Source of the DNA: Clostridium_X cadaveris
Lineage (GTDB): Bacteria > Bacillota > Clostridia > Clostridiales > Clostridiaceae
Assembly (NCBI RefSeq): GCF_039521325.1
Contig: NZ_BAAACD010000040.1
Direction: 5' to 3' (one strand)
DNA length: 11,327 bases
This document shows, in pieces, positions 1 to 6,473 of the stretch (its first letter is position 1; every line of letters begins with the position of its first letter). The notes beneath the pieces were generated by a model. That model was not told the origin of the DNA and searched no databases. It saw nothing but the letters and a program-made list of their open reading frames with translations. Made by a program: the position numbers and the translations under genes.

Positions 1-10
1 TGCATAAAGA

Positions 11-41
11 ATAGCGTAGCAGTTAAAAACTACTACGCTAT
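11..41. terminator. Stem-loop downstream of the 129-638 gene, possible weak terminator
   Basis: The arms 11-19 and 33-41 pair perfectly (9 bp), followed by one C-A mismatch and 3 more pairs, around a 5-base loop. It lies about 90 bases beyond the stop of the minus-strand gene at 129-638. Neither side has a convincing T-run, so intrinsic termination is doubtful. It may instead belong to a gene outside the window. Confidence 0.35.
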
Positions 42-128
42 AAAGTCTAACTTATTGGGGTCACATCATTTTTTAACTTTGCTAGGAGCCTTTATTTAGC
101 GACATTCCTATAATCAACTCTTAATCAC

Positions 129-638
129 TTACTCTTTTATATGGTCTGTTATAAGTTTATAGACTTCTTCATCATAATTAGCCACTACAAATTTATATCT
201 TCCTGGATTATAACTTACACCTACATCATAACATATTATCATCTTGTCACCCTTCCTTCTTATAAAAGAAAGCATCTTCCAAGTCACCTCTTTTCCTCTC
301 ACTGATAATCCTATATCATTTATAGCGATTCTAACCTTATAATTTAATCTGATACTTATTGTAAAATATAAAGTTAAGAAACTAATCAATATAATATCAA
401 CTAAGATGAAGTTCCATTGCCCTTGAATATTACCATAAGACTTATACATATATATACTGATAATAGCTAGGAATAAAATAAAGCTTATTACAGATAAAAG
501 TTTTTCATTATTTTCATGATAGGTTGTCATTAAATACTCTGCCTTTTCATTTACAACACATTGATGTAATAATATCTTTAATTTATATATTGCTAAGAGT
601 ATTGCAATAATCGTGATAACGGCTATAAAAGCATACAT
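129..638 (-). CDS. Small membrane protein of unknown function, about three TM helices and a soluble C-terminal domain
   Basis: I do not recognise a named family. From the ATG at 638 the protein has 169 residues: a hydrophobic helix at about residues 2-18, two more at about 48-65 and 76-95, then a soluble C-terminal part of about 70 residues with alternating beta-like segments (KVRIAINDIGLSVRG, KMIICYDVGVSY). This layout, membrane hairpin followed by a small beta domain with a 'nigl.v.g..i.W' type strand, recalls bacterial PH-like (YcxB/DUF5673-type) membrane proteins; that is an inference. The ATG at 638 is preferred because GGGAG lies 8 bases before it. A TTG at 653 with its own AGAGG upstream is a possible alternative that would add five residues. 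A TATAAT at 667-672 (minus) fits the ATG start better. The gene is divergent from the lipoprotein gene at 836. Confidence 0.75.
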   Translation of the reverse strand: MYAFIAVITIIAILLAIYKLKILLHQCVVNEKAEYLMTTYHENNEKLLSVISFILFLAIISIYMYKSYGNIQGQWNFILVDIILISFLTLYFTISIRLNYKVRIAINDIGLSVRGKEVTWKMLSFIRRKGDKMIICYDVGVSYNPGRYKFVVANYDEEVYKLITDHIKE

Positions 639-666
639 CCTCTCATCTCCCAAAATTTTTCCTCTT

Positions 667-672
667 ATTATA
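667..672 (-). promoter_or_regulatory. Candidate -10 for the 129-638 gene
   Basis: A perfect TATAAT on the minus strand lies about 29 bases upstream of the ATG at 638. No good -35 is seen at 16-18 bases (ACTATA at 17), so support is moderate. The start site predicted near 660 leaves room for the GGGAG ribosome binding site at 647-651. Confidence 0.35.
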
Positions 673-725
673 ATATGAAGATAATTTCTTATAGTTCCTA
701 CAATATATTCCTTTTATCATTTGCA

Positions 726-754
726 TTGAAATATAAAGTCTTTAATGATATATT
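726..754 (+). promoter_or_regulatory. Sigma-A type promoter for the lipoprotein gene
   Basis: TTGAAA (726-731), a 17-base spacer and TATATT (749-754): each hexamer matches consensus at 5 of 6 positions. The predicted start near 761 gives a leader of about 75 bases that contains the Shine-Dalgarno and the hairpin described separately. Confidence 0.65.
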
Positions 755-789
755 TATAGAAAAGATAGATTTAAAAATTACCATATGAA

Positions 790-835
790 AAGGAGGAAAA
801 GCTAATTCTCTCTTATGAATTAGCCTAAAATAACG
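790..835 (+). promoter_or_regulatory. Shine-Dalgarno separated from the start codon by a perfect hairpin
   Basis: AAGGAGG lies at 790-796, but the ATG of the lipoprotein gene is at 836, 39 bases away. Between them the arms GCTAATTC (801-808) and GAATTAGC (817-824) form a perfect 8-bp stem with an 8-base loop. Folding shortens the effective distance to 15 bases. A three-codon reading frame (ATG AAT TAG, 815-823), in frame with the gene, lies in the loop and 3' arm. No other ATG, GTG or TTG sits at a normal distance from this Shine-Dalgarno. Confidence 0.6.
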
Positions 836-1759
836 ATGAAAAAAGCAGCATTATTAGGTGTATTGCTATCTTTGACACTGCTTGCTGGATGTGGTAGTTC
901 TTCTTCATCTACAGCAGTAAAAGATGACAGCAACGAAAAAAAATTTGTAAATTACGAAATTCAAGGTAATTCAAAAGTAGAAATTAAAAATCTAGAAACA
1001 TCAAAAACATCAACAATTGAATCATCAATTGATGTATCAACTGATCCAAAAGCTCATTTATCATACATAAGGGTAAAAAACCCTAAAACTGAAGAAACAC
1101 TATATTTAGAAAAAGATCATTTTCTTATAAAAGCTGGAGATATATATAAGGATATAACTATCCCATTTAGAAATAGCAAATTCCAATATTTATTCTCTCT
1201 TCAAAAGACATTAACTTACGGAAATGATTATCTTACACCTTCTACCTATGCTAATTTAAATGAAACTTCAAAGAAAAGCACTTCTAAAACTATAAGTGGC
1301 AAAACCTTCTCAGGTACAGAAAAAGTTTATGAAGGTGATGAGATATTAGCAGACGTGTTCAAAAAAGATGCTGAAAACATTCTTAATATGAAAAATGAAG
1401 CTAATACTTTAAATTCAATAAAGGAAGCAGAGAGTGAATCCAAGCTTTCAGATAAGGAAAAAGAAAAGAAAGTTTCTACTTTAGAAAAAGAGTACAAAAA
1501 GAAAAATAGCAATCTTTTATCTGTAGTTAAAGTTACAGACGTAAAAGTTACTATTTTTGAAGATAAAGACGGCAATATTCTTTCTGCTCAAACTACAGGA
1601 AAAGTTAATTTAAATAATGCCATGGAAATGAAATTCACATCTAATTACGACACAACAGCTTTAGGTAATGATGTAAAAATTGATTTAATGGATGAAAGCA
1701 AGATAGAGCCTTATACTGGAGATTTAAGATACTCTCTTAGAAACTTATTCCAACAATAG
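836..1759 (+). CDS. Lipoprotein of unknown function
   Basis: The 307-residue product has a textbook lipoprotein signal peptide: a KK start, a hydrophobic core and the lipobox L-A-G-C with C19 as the lipidated residue, followed by a serine run (20-25) as flexible tether. It should be anchored on the outer face of the cytoplasmic membrane. The mature part is mostly beta-like (strands near 43-140 and 225-290), with a strongly charged, Lys/Glu-rich and probably helical or coiled-coil segment at about 175-225. I do not recognise the family. The 'LSAQTTGKVN...MKFTSNYDTTALGNDVKIDLMDESKIEP' style C-terminus is reminiscent of LolA/LppX-fold lipoproteins (DUF6612-like), a weak inference. It is a single-gene unit with its own promoter at 726 and a strong terminator at 1855. 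The ATG is the first Met before the signal peptide, and an in-frame TAG lies 12 bases upstream of it. Confidence 0.85.
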   Translation: MKKAALLGVLLSLTLLAGCGSSSSSTAVKDDSNEKKFVNYEIQGNSKVEIKNLETSKTSTIESSIDVSTDPKAHLSYIRVKNPKTEETLYLEKDHFLIKAGDIYKDITIPFRNSKFQYLFSLQKTLTYGNDYLTPSTYANLNETSKKSTSKTISGKTFSGTEKVYEGDEILADVFKKDAENILNMKNEANTLNSIKEAESESKLSDKEKEKKVSTLEKEYKKKNSNLLSVVKVTDVKVTIFEDKDGNILSAQTTGKVNLNNAMEMKFTSNYDTTALGNDVKIDLMDESKIEPYTGDLRYSLRNLFQQ

Positions 1760-1817
1760 ACAAGACAAAGAATAAAAGCTTACTATTATTCTACGGATAC
1801 TGAAATACTATTATGAG

Positions 1818-1853
1818 ATTAGTTAAGAGTTGCGTAGTGAATAGTGAAATTTT
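1818..1853 (+). repeat. Copy 1 of a short dispersed repeat
   Basis: The segment begins TAGTTA and contains GTGAATAGTGAAATTT (1837-1852). This matches 15 of 16 positions of GTGAAGAGTGAAATTT on the minus strand at 9586-9601. Both copies lie between a stop codon and a terminator, in the same orientation relative to the transcript. The rest of the element is similar but not identical. Confidence 0.5.
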
Positions 1854-1854
1854 A

Positions 1855-1907
1855 AGCAGAGAAAGCTTTGAGATTTACATAAATCCCAAAGCTTTCTCTG
1901 CTTTTTT
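1855..1907 (+). terminator. Rho-independent terminator of the lipoprotein gene
   Basis: The arms 1855-1870 and 1887-1902 pair perfectly over 16 bp. After one mismatch, 5 inner pairs follow, closing on a 4-base loop (1877-1880). A run of six T follows at 1902-1907. This is a strong intrinsic terminator, 95 bases after the stop codon. Confidence 0.9.
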
Positions 1908-1932
1908 AGTTTTTGATTTTATCTATAGACTC

Positions 1933-1966
1933 AAAAAAGCACAGCTACTTATAAAAGTTGCTATGC
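1933..1966 (-). terminator. Rho-independent terminator of the sortase gene
   Basis: Read on the minus strand, the arms 1966-1955 and 1950-1939 pair over 12 positions with one A-A mismatch and one U-G wobble, around a 4-base loop. Six T follow (1938-1933). The wobble pair forms only in minus-strand RNA, which fixes the orientation. It lies about 97 bases beyond the sortase stop and converges with the terminator at 1855-1907. Confidence 0.8.
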
Positions 1967-2063
1967 CTATGAAATCCAAGATCTTAATTTTTCACTATGT
2001 GACTTTTATTTATACAAAATTTTATTTCTTTGTGCCTCTTCTTTAACTTAATCTTTACATCCA

Positions 2064-2786
2064 CTATTTAACTAATTTAGCGTGTACAATAGTTCTTGCA
2101 TCGTCTATTTCATAAGTACACGTTACTAAGGTCAAGATCTTATCCCCTTTTTCTACTTTTACATCATTAGTATAAAAGGATTTATTCTTTATAAGCTTCA
2201 CATACTCGTCGAATTCTTCTTTAGAACTGTAATTTATCTTTCCAAGTTTATCACCTGGTTTTAAAACATAAACTGAAAACACCTCATATGTATGTTCTCC
2301 ATTTTCATCTTTTATGATAACTTTATTATTTTGATTAAAAAATTCATTTTCCTTAAATTTTTGAAGTTTACTAAACATAGAACCATTTCTCATATTATGT
2401 CCATAAATTACAGTATTATCATCCTTACCTTCTTCATTTAAGTAATCCATAAAAACGCATCCTGAAATAGATTCATTTTTATTAAAATCATGTTTCAGGT
2501 AAAAATCATTATCCGTGCCTTGAACGATTGGGTAATCTATGTCTGTATTCTCAACAGTTATCCATCCCTTATAATCTCCATTAATACCTTTTAACCTATC
2601 AAATATTCCCTTATAATCAATATTTTCAGGACTCTTCTGTATCTCTTCTATATACTCCTGCCTTACAGCATCATAAGTCTTACCATCGGTTTTATATTCA
2701 TGAAGCTTAGAAAATATTTTATAACATGAAAATAAGAAAACAATTATTAATACAATCTCAATAAACGTCATAATTTTTTTCTTCAT
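2064..2786 (-). CDS. srtB: Class B sortase (SrtB-type cysteine transpeptidase)
   Basis: From the ATG at 2786 the product has 240 residues, the usual class B size: a short basic start, one N-terminal membrane anchor (about residues 5-25), then the extracellular sortase barrel. The catalytic triad is visible: H130 in TVIYGHNM, C223 in LVTCTYE and R231 in DDAR. The YGHNMRNGSMF block and the TCTYE active site are characteristic of class B. Sortases cleave a sorting motif between T and G (or T and N) and join the Thr to an amino acceptor in the wall or on another subunit. The start is chosen because AAGGG lies 9 bases before this ATG; two upstream in-frame ATGs lack a proper site. A terminator (2958-2999) and a candidate promoter precede the gene, so it may be expressed apart from the adhesin upstream. 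Its likely substrate is the SPKTG protein encoded at 4996-5682. Confidence 0.95.
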   Translation of the reverse strand: MKKKIMTFIEIVLIIVFLFSCYKIFSKLHEYKTDGKTYDAVRQEYIEEIQKSPENIDYKGIFDRLKGINGDYKGWITVENTDIDYPIVQGTDNDFYLKHDFNKNESISGCVFMDYLNEEGKDDNTVIYGHNMRNGSMFSKLQKFKENEFFNQNNKVIIKDENGEHTYEVFSVYVLKPGDKLGKINYSSKEEFDEYVKLIKNKSFYTNDVKVEKGDKILTLVTCTYEIDDARTIVHAKLVK

Positions 2787-2855
2787 TTTATACATCCCTT
2801 CAATTTGTTGCATTTTCTTATATTTATTTCATTATGAAAGTTTTACCTTATATAC

Positions 2856-2861
2856 ATTATA
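2856..2861 (-). promoter_or_regulatory. Candidate -10 for the sortase gene
   Basis: A perfect TATAAT on the minus strand lies about 70 bases upstream of the sortase ATG. At 17 bases the -35 is TTTATG, 3 of 6 matches. A separate promoter makes sense because a terminator follows the adhesin gene. Confidence 0.4.
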
Positions 2862-2957
2862 TCTAAAATTCCTTCATTCATAAATATTAAGTTCAGCTTA
2901 AAGTCAAAAATACCCTAATAAATTTTTATAGCATCAAAGGTCTGAGCCATAATTGCT

Positions 2958-2999
2958 AAAAAGGATTCTACCGAACATAAAATCCGATAGAACCCTTTT
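2958..2999 (-). terminator. Rho-independent terminator after the vWA adhesin gene
   Basis: On the minus strand the 15-base arms at 2999-2985 and 2973-2959 pair throughout, with one G-U and one U-G wobble. The loop has 11 bases and the stem runs into five T (2962-2958). The wobbles would be mismatches on the plus strand, so it acts on minus transcripts. It lies 57 bases past the adhesin stop, between the adhesin and sortase genes. Confidence 0.8.
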
Positions 3000-3055
3000 A
3001 TTTTTATATCCTAAATTTTTCACACTACTCAAACTCTGAGTGATAATAATATTTA

Positions 3056-4993
3056 CTACTTAGAAGTATCAGTATAAGTGAATGTATTTGTCTTATCTGA
3101 ACGATCACGCCAATAAGAATTGTTATTTACAGTATTCTCAACATGTATATAAACATGAGGGTGATTTTTGTCTATAGTAAAAGTATTGCTTGGATCAATT
3201 TTTGACCAATCTGTGTTCTTAGTATAACTCACCTTAATTACTGGGCTTCCACTATAGTCCATTGGTATTATTTCACTAATCTTATAAGTACCAGCTGTAA
3301 GATAACCATACTTACTTAAATCAGCCTTATCACCTGTTTCGTACCAAGCAGTATCATATACTACTCTATCATTTCCTCTTAAATAAGCATTCATAGTCTT
3401 GATATCTCCAGCAGATAAATCTACATTATATTTTGCTGAACTTCCTACTTTTTCTACAGAGATAGGGAACGTAGGATCAAATGTACTTGTACCATTAACT
3501 GCCTTATCTATAGTTACGCTACCAACCTTTGGGTTAATAGTTACATGAGGTACTGGGAACGTTCCTGTTATATTTTCATTTGGCTTTAAGGGATCTTTTC
3601 CTGTTAATGTTGCAGAAACATTAGTTTCTACATCTTTTCCACTAAAATAAGGATCTGATACAGTAACATTATATGATATCTCTATGTGTACTCTATTATT
3701 TTGAGGGCTTTGAGTTATCTTAGACAAATCAAATTCAATAGTTTCCGGATTATCTTTAACTACCTTGAAAAATCCAGCTGAAGGATTAACCTCTGTTCCG
3801 TTAACCTTTACCTTAATATCTCTATCTGCTGTATTCTCTGGTAATGTAAAAGTTGATGGTAAAATATCATAAATTTTTCCATCTTTAATTATTGTTTCAT
3901 TTATATCAGTCTTTACTTCCTCAGCTATTGATGTAAACATGGAAACTATTTTATCTTTATCATTTGTGTAATATTTATCAGCCCATGCACTTTGAGTTGA
4001 TTCTACACTTTGAATAGTACTTAAAAATTGTTTTGCCATATTCTCATCAGTCTGAGATGAATTTCCGGTAAACAATCCAACACTGTACATCTTAGCTTCA
4101 GGATAATTGTCAGTTCCTTTTGCTATAGTTAGCTTGCCTTGCCCATCTGCATATGTGTAACGATCATCGTATAAATACGGTCCATATCTACCAGAGTCAT
4201 CATCATAGTACTCATAATCCCAATATCTATAGCTACATGTAAAATACCCAATTCCGCCGATTGTAGTTATACTTCCTTTAATCTCATTATATTTTTTTTG
4301 AGCTTCTTTAAAATATCTATCATATGATCTATTTCCTGCACCTGAGACATATAAATCATTATAATAGAAAGTTGGGAGTCCATCTGTAAAAAACAATACA
4401 TATCTTTTAGCAGTAGGATTAGTCTTTTTAGAAACTTGAAGAAGTCTTTTTATTTCACCTATTCCAACCTCTGTATTTGTCCCTTCTCCTCCATACGGAT
4501 TTCTAGCTTTGAGACCTGCTACAGACTTCATTATATTACTTTTATCTCCAGTAAAATCCATACCATCATCATTATACTCTCTTTTCCCAAATGTCGATAT
4601 AGCCATTCTTATATCTGCATTAAGAGGATTTGTGCTATTGTATATTGTATTTACAAAGTTTTCAGCAGCATCTCTTACATTTTTAATTTTGTCCTTCATA
4701 CTTGTTGATTCGTCTACAACCATTATTATATCTGCTTTAACTTTTTCATTTTGTGGTACAGTTCCATTTATGTCAAACTTTATCTTATATAAATCATTTC
4801 CTATAGATTCTGCAGTTTTATCTATAGTGATTGTTTGGTTACTTGGTGTATTTATATTTACAAATGTTGATGTAGAAGCATTTGCTTTAGAGTTATATCC
4901 AGTAAACCCCATTGTGAAAAGCAATATTACAGCTAGTAATGCAGATCTTAGTCTCTTTTTTAGTATATTTTTTAGATTTCTTACTTCTTTCAT
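3056..4993 (-). CDS. Secreted vWA/CnaB surface adhesin, probable fibre-associated
   Basis: The 645-residue product has a signal peptide (basic KKRLRS, hydrophobic core 17-30, cleavage probably after ANA near 39). A von Willebrand A domain spans about 87-360 with a complete MIDAS: D94-x-S96-x-S98, T172 in GTNT and D204 in FTDGLP. This metal site typically binds host or matrix ligands. Within it is a Tyr/Asp-rich insertion (about 250-282, 11 Tyr). A beta-rich domain follows (about 370-485), then a CnaB-like domain (about 489-622). K497 (TIDKAV), E574 (ISEI) and N620 (VENTV) are placed as in domains that form a spontaneous Lys-Asn isopeptide bond. Domain borders and the bond are inferred. There is no LPXTG-like motif or C-terminal membrane helix; the protein ends in a polar tail at a tandem TAG-TAA. 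AAGGAGG lies 7 bases before the ATG, inside the end of the preceding gene, whose stop is 2 bases away, so translation is probably coupled. Confidence 0.92.
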   Translation of the reverse strand: MKEVRNLKNILKKRLRSALLAVILLFTMGFTGYNSKANASTSTFVNINTPSNQTITIDKTAESIGNDLYKIKFDINGTVPQNEKVKADIIMVVDESTSMKDKIKNVRDAAENFVNTIYNSTNPLNADIRMAISTFGKREYNDDGMDFTGDKSNIMKSVAGLKARNPYGGEGTNTEVGIGEIKRLLQVSKKTNPTAKRYVLFFTDGLPTFYYNDLYVSGAGNRSYDRYFKEAQKKYNEIKGSITTIGGIGYFTCSYRYWDYEYYDDDSGRYGPYLYDDRYTYADGQGKLTIAKGTDNYPEAKMYSVGLFTGNSSQTDENMAKQFLSTIQSVESTQSAWADKYYTNDKDKIVSMFTSIAEEVKTDINETIIKDGKIYDILPSTFTLPENTADRDIKVKVNGTEVNPSAGFFKVVKDNPETIEFDLSKITQSPQNNRVHIEISYNVTVSDPYFSGKDVETNVSATLTGKDPLKPNENITGTFPVPHVTINPKVGSVTIDKAVNGTSTFDPTFPISVEKVGSSAKYNVDLSAGDIKTMNAYLRGNDRVVYDTAWYETGDKADLSKYGYLTAGTYKISEIIPMDYSGSPVIKVSYTKNTDWSKIDPSNTFTIDKNHPHVYIHVENTVNNNSYWRDRSDKTNTFTYTDTSK

Positions 4994-4995
4994 TA

Positions 4996-5682
4996 CTATG
5001 CCTCCTTACTTGCCTTTCTATTTTTTTTAGCTACAACTAGCAACAACATTAAACTACCAACTGCCATAGCAGTGTACGTTACTATGCTGTCATCTCCAGT
5101 CTTTGGCGAATCATTTTTGCCTTTTTCTGGCTCAGATGATTCAACTGAATCGTCTGGTTCTGGATAAAGACTTTCCTTTGTTGCTGTAAATATCCAATCA
5201 ACAGCGCCTTCCTTGTTCATATATTCATGTCCTGTAGAGGGTCCATCCAGTGTCACCACAGCATGTAGTCTAGCTTTCTCTCCTGGTTGAAAAGTTCCAA
5301 GTTCTATATCTTCAGATAATCCATTTTCACCACTAACAGGTCCATTATATATGATTTTATCTTTATATGTTATCTTAATCTCTAACTTAGTTAACAAGTC
5401 ATACTTCTCTTCCTTTGGTGTAGCTCTTTCAGCTCTCAAGTAAAGAGTATATGGCTGATCATGTTCATTTCTTATAAACATTTCTCTATCAATAGAGTCA
5501 CCTGGCAACATACTCTCTTTATATAAAAAGTTTGTTTCTTCTTCTGGTAATGATATTAATATACCGTCTTCGTCCCCAACTAAATGAACATTAGAAGGTA
5601 AAGTTTGTGCCAAAACCCCTTGAGCATTTACTACCAAAAGAAGTGCAAGGGTCATAACTATACATTTTAAATAGCCCTTCAC
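4996..5682 (-). CDS. Sortase-anchored surface protein with SPKTG sorting signal
   Basis: From the GTG at 5682 the protein has 228 residues. It has a signal peptide (hydrophobic 8-22, cleavage probably after VLA near 25), a beta-rich body to about 168 with an LPGDSIDREMFIRN block, and an acidic Ser/Pro/Glu linker. A full wall-sorting signal follows: SPKTG at 192-196, a hydrophobic helix at about 200-217 and the basic tail KKNRK. The LPGD..N and DWIFTA features are typical of proteins that accompany SipW/TasA-type subunits. Clostridial class B sortases, such as that of C. difficile, use (S/P)PXTG, so the locus sortase is the probable partner. The GTG start is chosen because GGGAGG lies 7 bases upstream; the in-frame ATG at 5697 overlaps that site and lacks one itself. 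It probably serves as wall anchor or base of the fibre; the role is inferred. Two hairpins precede it. Confidence 0.9.
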   Translation of the reverse strand: MKGYLKCIVMTLALLLVVNAQGVLAQTLPSNVHLVGDEDGILISLPEEETNFLYKESMLPGDSIDREMFIRNEHDQPYTLYLRAERATPKEEKYDLLTKLEIKITYKDKIIYNGPVSGENGLSEDIELGTFQPGEKARLHAVVTLDGPSTGHEYMNKEGAVDWIFTATKESLYPEPDDSVESSEPEKGKNDSPKTGDDSIVTYTAMAVGSLMLLLVVAKKNRKASKEA

Positions 5683-5706
5683 CTTTATACCTCCCATTAT
5701 GGTTTA

Positions 5707-5724
5707 CTACTAAATTATTAGTAG
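5707..5724 (-). other. Small intercistronic hairpin before the SPKTG gene
   Basis: The arms 5707-5713 (CTACTAA) and 5718-5724 (TTAGTAG) pair perfectly over 7 bp around a 4-base loop. It ends about 11 bases upstream of the GGGAGG ribosome binding site at 5690-5695, close enough to affect ribosome loading. It is all A-T except two pairs, so it is not strong. Confidence 0.4.
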
Positions 5725-5741
5725 CATTGAATTTTCAAATA

Positions 5742-5770
5742 AAGGGGCATACTGTGGTAGCAAGCCCCTT
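5742..5770 (-). terminator. GC-rich intercistronic stem-loop, possible partial terminator or 3' protector
   Basis: The arms 5742-5748 (AAGGGGC) and 5764-5770 (GCCCCTT) form a perfect 7-bp stem with a 15-base loop, 13 bases past the stop of the second fibre subunit. On the minus strand it is followed by TATTTGAAAA, a poor T-run. It may let some polymerase through, or block 3' exonucleases, so that the subunit gene yields more message than the anchor and adhesin genes downstream. Confidence 0.5.
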
Positions 5771-5783
5771 GATATTTTATTTA

Positions 5784-6422
5784 TTATTTTGCACCTGGTA
5801 TTTCTGTACCATCAAATGCATCTGTATTATCTAATTTTGATAATATAGCCTTTGCATCTTCTCCTGCATCTTTCCAGTCTTTATAAGCCCCATTGCTTGC
5901 TTGCATAGAATCCGCATCAACTTTTATATAATATTCTTTATTCATGTCAGCATTGTTTGGAAGTTTAAAAGAATCTAATATCTGATTTGTAACATCCTCA
6001 GGTGCAACTACTCCTATATAATAAAAATATCCATCTGAACTCCTAAACCACTTTCCAAGATCTTCTTCTGATGTTCCCCAACAATAATCTGTTTTATAAT
6101 TTAACTCAAAGTTATCTGTTACGTCTACATCATTACCATCTTCACCTTTTTGCATAACCTTTAATCCATGAACTCTTATAAAAGAATTAACACCTGATAC
6201 ATTTTTAACTTGAACATCCTTATTTATTTCTGCTCCTGGAGTTAAATTTTTAGCTTCTTCATATACTTCAACTACTTTTATTACTTGATTTTCTCCACTC
6301 ATCTTTGTGTTAAATTTATTTGTTACACTATCGTTAGCTGTTAACCAAGCTAAAGTTCCTCCAACTATTCCAACTGTTAATACTCCTGCAACTAATAATG
6401 ATGTTATCTTCTTATTTTTCAT
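5784..6422 (-). CDS. SipW-dependent secreted fibre subunit, BsaA/TasA-like (second copy)
   Basis: From the ATG at 6422 the product has 212 residues. Its N-terminus has the SipW-type signal: KNKK, a hydrophobic core (about 7-24), then TLAWLTANDSVTNKF. The block LTAxDSVTN is shared with the neighbouring subunit. The mature protein is beta-rich, with the NLTPGAEINKDVQVKNVSGVNSFIRVHG segment typical of the TasA/camelysin/BsaA family, whose members polymerise into extracellular matrix fibres. It has no sorting motif or C-terminal helix and ends TEIPGAK. There is one Cys (in DYCWGT). The ATG has GGGAGG 10 bases upstream; an in-frame ATG at 6440 overlaps that site and is rejected. The leader between the two subunit genes is 175 bases and carries a repeated AATTGGGAA-like motif. 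The family call is from N-terminal and central sequence features; fibre formation is inferred. Confidence 0.88.
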   Translation of the reverse strand: MKNKKITSLLVAGVLTVGIVGGTLAWLTANDSVTNKFNTKMSGENQVIKVVEVYEEAKNLTPGAEINKDVQVKNVSGVNSFIRVHGLKVMQKGEDGNDVDVTDNFELNYKTDYCWGTSEEDLGKWFRSSDGYFYYIGVVAPEDVTNQILDSFKLPNNADMNKEYYIKVDADSMQASNGAYKDWKDAGEDAKAILSKLDNTDAFDGTEIPGAK

Positions 6423-6473
6423 AATAATAAATCCTCCCATTTTTCTCTTTTATTTTTTTTATTATAAAATAAT

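Larger units (their letters stand above)
1760..2063. other. Convergent intergenic region without a gene
   Basis: This 304-base gap holds one copy of a short dispersed repeat (about 1818-1853), the plus-strand terminator of the lipoprotein gene (1855-1907) and the minus-strand terminator of the sortase gene (1933-1966). A reading frame at 1813-2046 runs through both terminators, has no ribosome binding site and has low-complexity content, so I do not call it a gene. I see nothing else. Confidence 0.7.

Noticed and set aside
1327..1575. 82-residue minus-strand frame
   Set aside because: Shadow of the Lys/Glu-rich part of the lipoprotein gene, giving the Ser/Phe/Leu composition expected of it.
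1813..2046. 77-residue open frame on the plus strand
   Set aside because: It runs through two strong terminators, has no ribosome binding site and its content is low-complexity Phe/Lys/Ile.
4588..4600. TGTCGAT and similar Spo0A-like cores inside coding sequence
   Set aside because: They lie within the adhesin and sipW genes and away from any promoter; expected by chance.
4436..5030. Two open frames on the plus strand opposite the adhesin
   Set aside because: Antisense to a clear signal-peptide and vWA coding region; Ser/Ile/Phe-rich translation is typical of a shadow frame.
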